Source: Ruminococcoides intestinihominis
Lineage (GTDB): Bacteria > Bacillota > Clostridia > Oscillospirales > Acutalibacteraceae
DNA length: 64,000 nucleotides
Assembly: GCF_040096285.1 (NCBI RefSeq)
Contig: NZ_JBBMEY010000006.1
Coordinates: 1 to 64,000, forward strand
Direction of reading: 5' to 3'
A program made the translations under genes and the position numbers. Under the pieces are notes generated by a model, which was given only the letters and a program-made list of their open reading frames with translations, searched no databases and had not been told where the DNA came from. Positions 60,370 through 64,000 of the stretch are shown one piece after another (the first letter of the stretch is position 1; the number at the start of each line of letters is the position of its first letter).

Positions 60370-61206
60370 AGCCTTTTTCTTTAAATTTTCTCTAATCTTA
60401 TTTGACTCTTTTTCAATAACATCTTTAATAAACAGAGACATTATACCTTGCAGTCTAAACTCTGAATTTTCTACTTTCTTTTTAGCATCAAAATGGTCAT
60501 ATCCAACATCAGAGATAAAATTAATTATTAAATCATACTTTTCTAATTTGGGCAAGGCAGAAAAGTCATCACACTGATTATAAACACAATTTTTTCCTTC
60601 CTCTAAAAATTTTCTCTCAATATACTTTTCCGGATTGAATTTGTTAGATGAAATTTTAGTAAGCAAAAATTTTCTAAAATTTTCTTTAGATACTTCCATA
60701 GGAAATTCAGAAAAATAATATTCATCAAAGAACTGCTTTAGCTTTTTACAATAACTCTCCGTAAAAACAGTTGTAATTGCGTCATCAACCACACTGTAAG
60801 CAGTTAACTGATTGATACGGTTTACAAAACTATCAAATGAGTCGTTATTAATCAAACAATCCAACATATCACCATAGTTACTATTGTCCTTTAAAATTTC
60901 AACACTTTTTTCTGAGATATGGAGTAAATCAGCAACCTCCTTTATCTCTTTAGACTTAACTGAATTAACCTCAAAGAAATAGTTAACATCACAGTTATAC
61001 ATATTGCAAATATTAATTAGATAATCATACTTAGGTACAGTTTGGTTTTTATCTGTTTCCCATGTAGCAACTGTTGTTCTTGAAATTTCAATACCACCCA
61101 TTTTCGCAGAAAGCTTCTTTGCAAAAGTTTCTTGGGTATCTTTATTCTCTTTTCTTAATTTCACTAATTTGCTTTTTATTTTCTTCTCATCAAAAGTATA
61201 AACCAT
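60352..61206 (-). CDS. XRE-family regulator with helical C-terminal domain
   Basis: 284 residues. N-terminal Cro/C1-type helix-turn-helix (about 10-75: KLVKLRKENKDTQETFAKKL, ISRTTVATWETDKNQTVPKY). The remaining 200 residues are helical with no recognised family (SVEILKDNSNYGDMLDCLIN, YCKKLKQFFDEYYFSEFPME). This layout is common for Firmicutes regulators of unknown ligand. Two perfect palindromes lie directly between its -10 box and ribosome site, so autorepression is likely. AGGAGG ribosome site. The MATE exporter gene upstream is separated by a terminator. Confidence 0.85.
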   Translation of the reverse strand: MVYTFDEKKIKSKLVKLRKENKDTQETFAKKLSAKMGGIEISRTTVATWETDKNQTVPKYDYLINICNMYNCDVNYFFEVNSVKSKEIKEVADLLHISEKSVEILKDNSNYGDMLDCLINNDSFDSFVNRINQLTAYSVVDDAITTVFTESYCKKLKQFFDEYYFSEFPMEVSKENFRKFLLTKISSNKFNPEKYIERKFLEEGKNCVYNQCDDFSALPKLEKYDLIINFISDVGYDHFDAKKKVENSEFRLQGIMSLFIKDVIEKESNKIRENLKKKATGSRN

Positions 61207-61225
61207 ATGGACCTCCTAAATAACA

Positions 61226-61278
61226 AAATGATTATCATTTCTTAAGAAAATTATAGAACTAATTTTTAAACAAGTCAA
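61226..61278 (-). promoter_or_regulatory. Promoter and twin palindromic operators of the XRE gene
   Basis: TTGACT (61273-61278), 17-bp spacer, TATAAT (61250-61255). Just downstream in the leader are two perfect palindromes, TTTCTTAAGAAA (61238-61249) and the 15-bp AAATGAT-T-ATCATTT (61226-61240), which overlap by three bases. Confidence 0.7.
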
Positions 61279-61354
61279 TATTTAAAACAAAATCAATGGA
61301 TAATACTATTAATTTTTCATTATTATGTTTATAATTTCAACATTACATGAAGTA

Positions 61355-61387
61355 AAAAACTCTCTTTTTATTTTCACAAAGAGAGTT
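61355..61387 (-). terminator. Terminator of the MATE gene
   Basis: AACTCTCTTT (61358-61367) pairs with AAAGAGAGTT (61378-61387). TTTTTTAC follows on the minus strand. Confidence 0.8.
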
Positions 61388-61402
61388 ACATATTAAATAT
61401 AT

Positions 61403-62713
61403 TCACTTTTGGTAATGGAAAGGCAAATAAAATACTGCACCAACTACGCTGGTTATGATTTCTGTTACAGGGAATGTTAGCCAAAAGAAATTCAGACCAA
61501 ACCTTGAGAAAATATATCCCAATGGTACAAACAAAACAACTGTTCGTATTACTGTTAAAGCTGAACTTTTCAGGCTCTTTCCTATTGCTTGGAAAAACAC
61601 AGGGAAAATCAGCGAAGTTACCATAGGCAAAAAGCTAACTCCAACAAATCGAAAACCATAACTACCGATTTCAATTACCTTAGCATCTGATGTAAAGACA
61701 CTTAGCATTTGGGATGGTAAAATCAAAAAGCAAAGTGTACCTAAACCCATTAACACTAAGCCAAAAAGTACTGATGTTTTTAGTGTATTTTTGCAACGGT
61801 TTAATTTTCCGGATGCATAGTTATAACTGATAATTGGCACAATACAAGTTTGCATTGCACCTAATGGAATGAAGAAAAATGTTTGCCACTTATAGTACAA
61901 ACCTAAGGCAGTAACTGCCTCATCGGAAAATCCACCTAATATTAAATTCAGTCCTAATATGTAAAATGTATATGCTGATTGCATTAAAATATTTGGTAGT
62001 CCTAAACGGAAAATTCTTCCAATACATAAATTATATACTGAAAGTTCAGGTGGCCTACGAAAGCCCTTTTTCATAACCACTAAACCGGCAACAACCTGTC
62101 CCACTACTGTTGCAATAGCAGCACCGGCAATGCCCATTTCAGGAATACCAAACATACCAAAAATCAATATAGGGTCAAGGATAATATTTGTAATAGCACC
62201 TAATATTTGTGCAATCATAGGTGTTTTCATATCACCCTCAGACTGCAAAACCTTTGTCCATATACTTTCCAAAAACAAACCAAAGCTAAACACACAAACT
62301 ATCCTACCATACACAACCACATCGTGAATTACTACTGATGAACTAGTTGACATTTTAGCATAAAAAGGCATTATGAACCAACATACCAAAGCAAAAATAA
62401 ACCACAAAACTACTGCCAAAGGTGTACCGACACCGGCATATTTATTTGCTGATTTATAATCTTCAACACCTAATTTTGCTGCCATATTTGTGTTTATTCC
62501 TACACCCGTACCTACTGCCAATGCAATCATAAGTAACTGTATAGGATAAATTATAGATAAAGCAGTTAGTCCTGATGCTGAATATTTACCTACAAAAAAG
62601 CTATCCATAATGTTATAAAGTGCTTGTATAAGTTGTGCTAACATTACCGGTGGTGCTAATCTTAGCAATAGTCTGCTTATTTTCTCAGTACCAAATGCAG
62701 TTCTATTTTCCAT
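61403..62713 (-). CDS. MATE-family multidrug/metabolite exporter
   Basis: 436 residues, about 12 TM segments in two related halves. The N-terminal pattern LLLRLAPPVMLAQLIQALYN followed by DSFFVGKYSASGLTALSIIYP is the MatE signature, and the second half repeats it at IFRLGLPNILMQSAYTFYIL. Exports cationic drugs or metabolites using a Na+ or H+ gradient; substrate unknown. The frame opens at 62752, but AGGGG precedes ATG 62713. Single gene with a terminator, upstream of the XRE gene on the same strand. Confidence 0.93.
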   Translation of the reverse strand: MENRTAFGTEKISRLLLRLAPPVMLAQLIQALYNIMDSFFVGKYSASGLTALSIIYPIQLLMIALAVGTGVGINTNMAAKLGVEDYKSANKYAGVGTPLAVVLWFIFALVCWFIMPFYAKMSTSSSVVIHDVVVYGRIVCVFSFGLFLESIWTKVLQSEGDMKTPMIAQILGAITNIILDPILIFGMFGIPEMGIAGAAIATVVGQVVAGLVVMKKGFRRPPELSVYNLCIGRIFRLGLPNILMQSAYTFYILGLNLILGGFSDEAVTALGLYYKWQTFFFIPLGAMQTCIVPIISYNYASGKLNRCKNTLKTSVLFGLVLMGLGTLCFLILPSQMLSVFTSDAKVIEIGSYGFRFVGVSFLPMVTSLIFPVFFQAIGKSLKSSALTVIRTVVLFVPLGYIFSRFGLNFFWLTFPVTEIITSVVGAVFYLPFHYQK

Positions 62714-62842
62714 TACAATTCCCCTACCCTCTAAATTCTTCACCAAAACCACCCATAAATCCTTTATTATAAACCATCTATAGAATACTCTTTAGGAAAA
62801 TATTTTGCAAGGTTTTATAATAAAATAACATAATTTCTAAAC

Positions 62843-62874
62843 AAAAAACCTCTTGCTAAAAACAAGAGGTTTTC
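62843..62874 (-). terminator. Terminator of the last Ig-cassette gene
   Basis: AAAACCTCTTG (62845-62855) pairs with CAAGAGGTTTT (62863-62873). TTTTTTG follows on the minus strand. Confidence 0.82.
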
Positions 62875-62906
62875 ATAATTATTAAGTTACAATCTTTATT
62901 ACAGTT

Positions 62907-63443
62907 TTACTTAACTACAATCTTACACTTTGCAGACTTTTTACTGCCGTCTTTTGCAGTAGCTGTAATATAGCAAGTGCCTCTTTTCTTTGCAATTACT
63001 TTACCTTTGCTATTAACTGTAGCAATTTTTGTATTTGATGACTTCCAAGATACTGATTTATTATTTGCATTCTTTGGATAAGCAGTAGCTTTTAGGGTAA
63101 CGGTTTTCTGTTTAGCTTTGCCCTTTGCTTTTAGGATAGCTGAATTTCTGTTTAATTTAACAGATGTTACAGGTTGCTTTACTGTTACCTTAACAGTAGC
63201 GTATTTATTGCTACCATCAAGTGCCATTACTTTAATTGTTGCATTACCTCTGCCCTTTGCAGTGATTTTACCACTTTGGTTTACTGTTGCTACTTTAGCA
63301 TTAGAAGTTGTCCACTTTAATTTTTTATTTGTTGCATTAGTCGGAGTTACTGTTGCTTTAACAGTTGTACTTCTACCCTTTACCAATACAACTGACTTCT
63401 TACTTAATGATACCTTAACAACTTTCTTTACAGTTGGTTTTGT
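62907..63443 (-). repeat. C-terminal Ig cassette, copy 4
   Basis: Fourth copy. Its first half differs (VVLVKGRSTTVKATVTPTNA) and its last third matches copy 3. Confidence 0.9.
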
Positions 63444-64000
63444 TGTATTTGTTTCTTTATTAGAATATACTCCACCACCGGCAACTAGGATTTTACCTTC
63501 ATCAATCATTTTCTTAAATGTTGCCTTTATTTCAGCTAATCTATTCTTATGATTCCTAGCTGATGATTGGTCACTATAAGAATCTTTATTTGGATAATCA
63601 GGATAGTTTTTATCCCATTTGTTGATAATATCATAAGGTGATGTACCCTTAGGAATAAACTCACCTTGAATTTTACCTACTGATGTAATCTGTAGTGGAA
63701 TACCGTACTTCTTAGAATTATTAGTCCATGTAGCCGGATAATACAAAGTTTTGGAATCTATATTATTTTCAATTATCTTTTCATTACCGACAACAGAAAT
63801 TGTATCACCAATACAATCAGTATTAAACATTATTGGACAAGTTTCATTATTAAGATTATCACAAAACATAATAGAATACTGAGTATCAGGCTTTAATCCA
63901 TCTGAAAGGGTTTTACTATAGTATAGTTTATTTAAATCATAATAAAGTTTACCGTCAGCATCTTCTTCAAGCTTTTCAGCTTTCATCATCCAACTATAAA
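62907..64000 (-). CDS. C-terminal part of a secreted Ig-cassette protein (cut by window edge)
   Basis: The frame is open to base 64000 (codons for YSW precede the first Met), and no ribosome site or signal peptide is present at ATG 63989, so the true start lies outside the window. The visible 363 residues comprise about 180 residues of mixed beta/alpha sequence (LKPDTQYSIMFCDN, SKTLYYPATWTNNSKKYGIP, a helix AEIKATFKKMIDEGKILVAG). These look like a carbohydrate-active or FAMP-like module end, then a short linker and the shared Ig cassette (TKPTVKKVVKVSLSKKSV to the stop). Probably another member of the surface set at 39-56 kb. Confidence 0.8.
   Translation of the reverse strand, partial: YSWMMKAEKLEEDADGKLYYDLNKLYYSKTLSDGLKPDTQYSIMFCDNLNNETCPIMFNTDCIGDTISVVGNEKIIENNIDSKTLYYPATWTNNSKKYGIPLQITSVGKIQGEFIPKGTSPYDIINKWDKNYPDYPNKDSYSDQSSARNHKNRLAEIKATFKKMIDEGKILVAGGGVYSNKETNTTKPTVKKVVKVSLSKKSVVLVKGRSTTVKATVTPTNATNKKLKWTTSNAKVATVNQSGKITAKGRGNATIKVMALDGSNKYATVKVTVKQPVTSVKLNRNSAILKAKGKAKQKTVTLKATAYPKNANNKSVSWKSSNTKIATVNSKGKVIAKKRGTCYITATAKDGSKKSAKCKIVVK

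Overview
The window is AT-rich chromosomal DNA (about two thirds A+T by eye) from a low-GC Firmicute. The best guess is a gut Ruminococcus-like member of the Clostridia that uses starch. Reasons: AGGAGG-type ribosome sites, sigma-A promoters, a TPP riboswitch, BspA-type leucine-rich repeats, a type I dockerin, starch-binding modules of CBM25/26 type on a secreted protease, X25-like modules, and many Ig-like (Big_2/Big_3) surface domains. No rRNA, CRISPR array or complete prophage is visible, and the species cannot be named from this sequence alone.

Region 1 (0-26.9 kb) is mostly housekeeping: glyS; a HAD phosphatase with queH; an SGNH esterase; an odd methyltransferase-like protein with a basic tail; exoA; an APH-fold kinase; a MetE-C-like enzyme; fbp with a LysR gene; a TPP-riboswitch thiamine salvage operon (thiM-thiE-HAD-thiD-cytX); sbcDC; a ClC transporter; a large secreted dockerin-bearing papain-family protease; a small K+ channel; and a flavodoxin-like reductase. 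A broken Ig-domain gene lies just behind sbcC.

Region 2 (26.9-34.7 kb) is a plastic zone. It holds a tRNA fragment, an LMW phosphatase, a PD-(D/E)XK-like gene broken by one stop codon, a 77-bp direct repeat, two copies of a tRNA-associated repeat whose hairpin arms differ but still pair, tRNA-Leu(UAG), an integrase with an excisionase-like gene, and two TPR paralogs flanking a SIMPL-domain gene that appears to lack a standard start codon.

Region 3 (34.7-64 kb) is nearly all on the minus strand and dominated by secreted surface proteins: a propeller/Ig/FN3 protein, a BspA-like LRR protein, two proteins sharing an undescribed 'FAMP' module, and a papain-family protease with three starch-binding modules. 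Four of the genes end in an almost identical 180-residue, lysine-rich tandem Ig cassette, probably a shared non-covalent surface anchor. Between them sit adenine deaminase, a zinc-ribbon/PASTA/YARHG membrane protein, an intact PPP-type phosphatase and a catalytically dead paralog of it, a WYL regulator next to a dyad-bearing promoter, an XRE autoregulator and a MATE exporter.

The most unusual items are the starch-tethered cysteine protease inside the Ig-cassette cluster, the pseudo-phosphatase, the tRNA-Leu-linked repeat units, and an exactly 33-bp-periodic array of three dyads in a convergent intergenic region.
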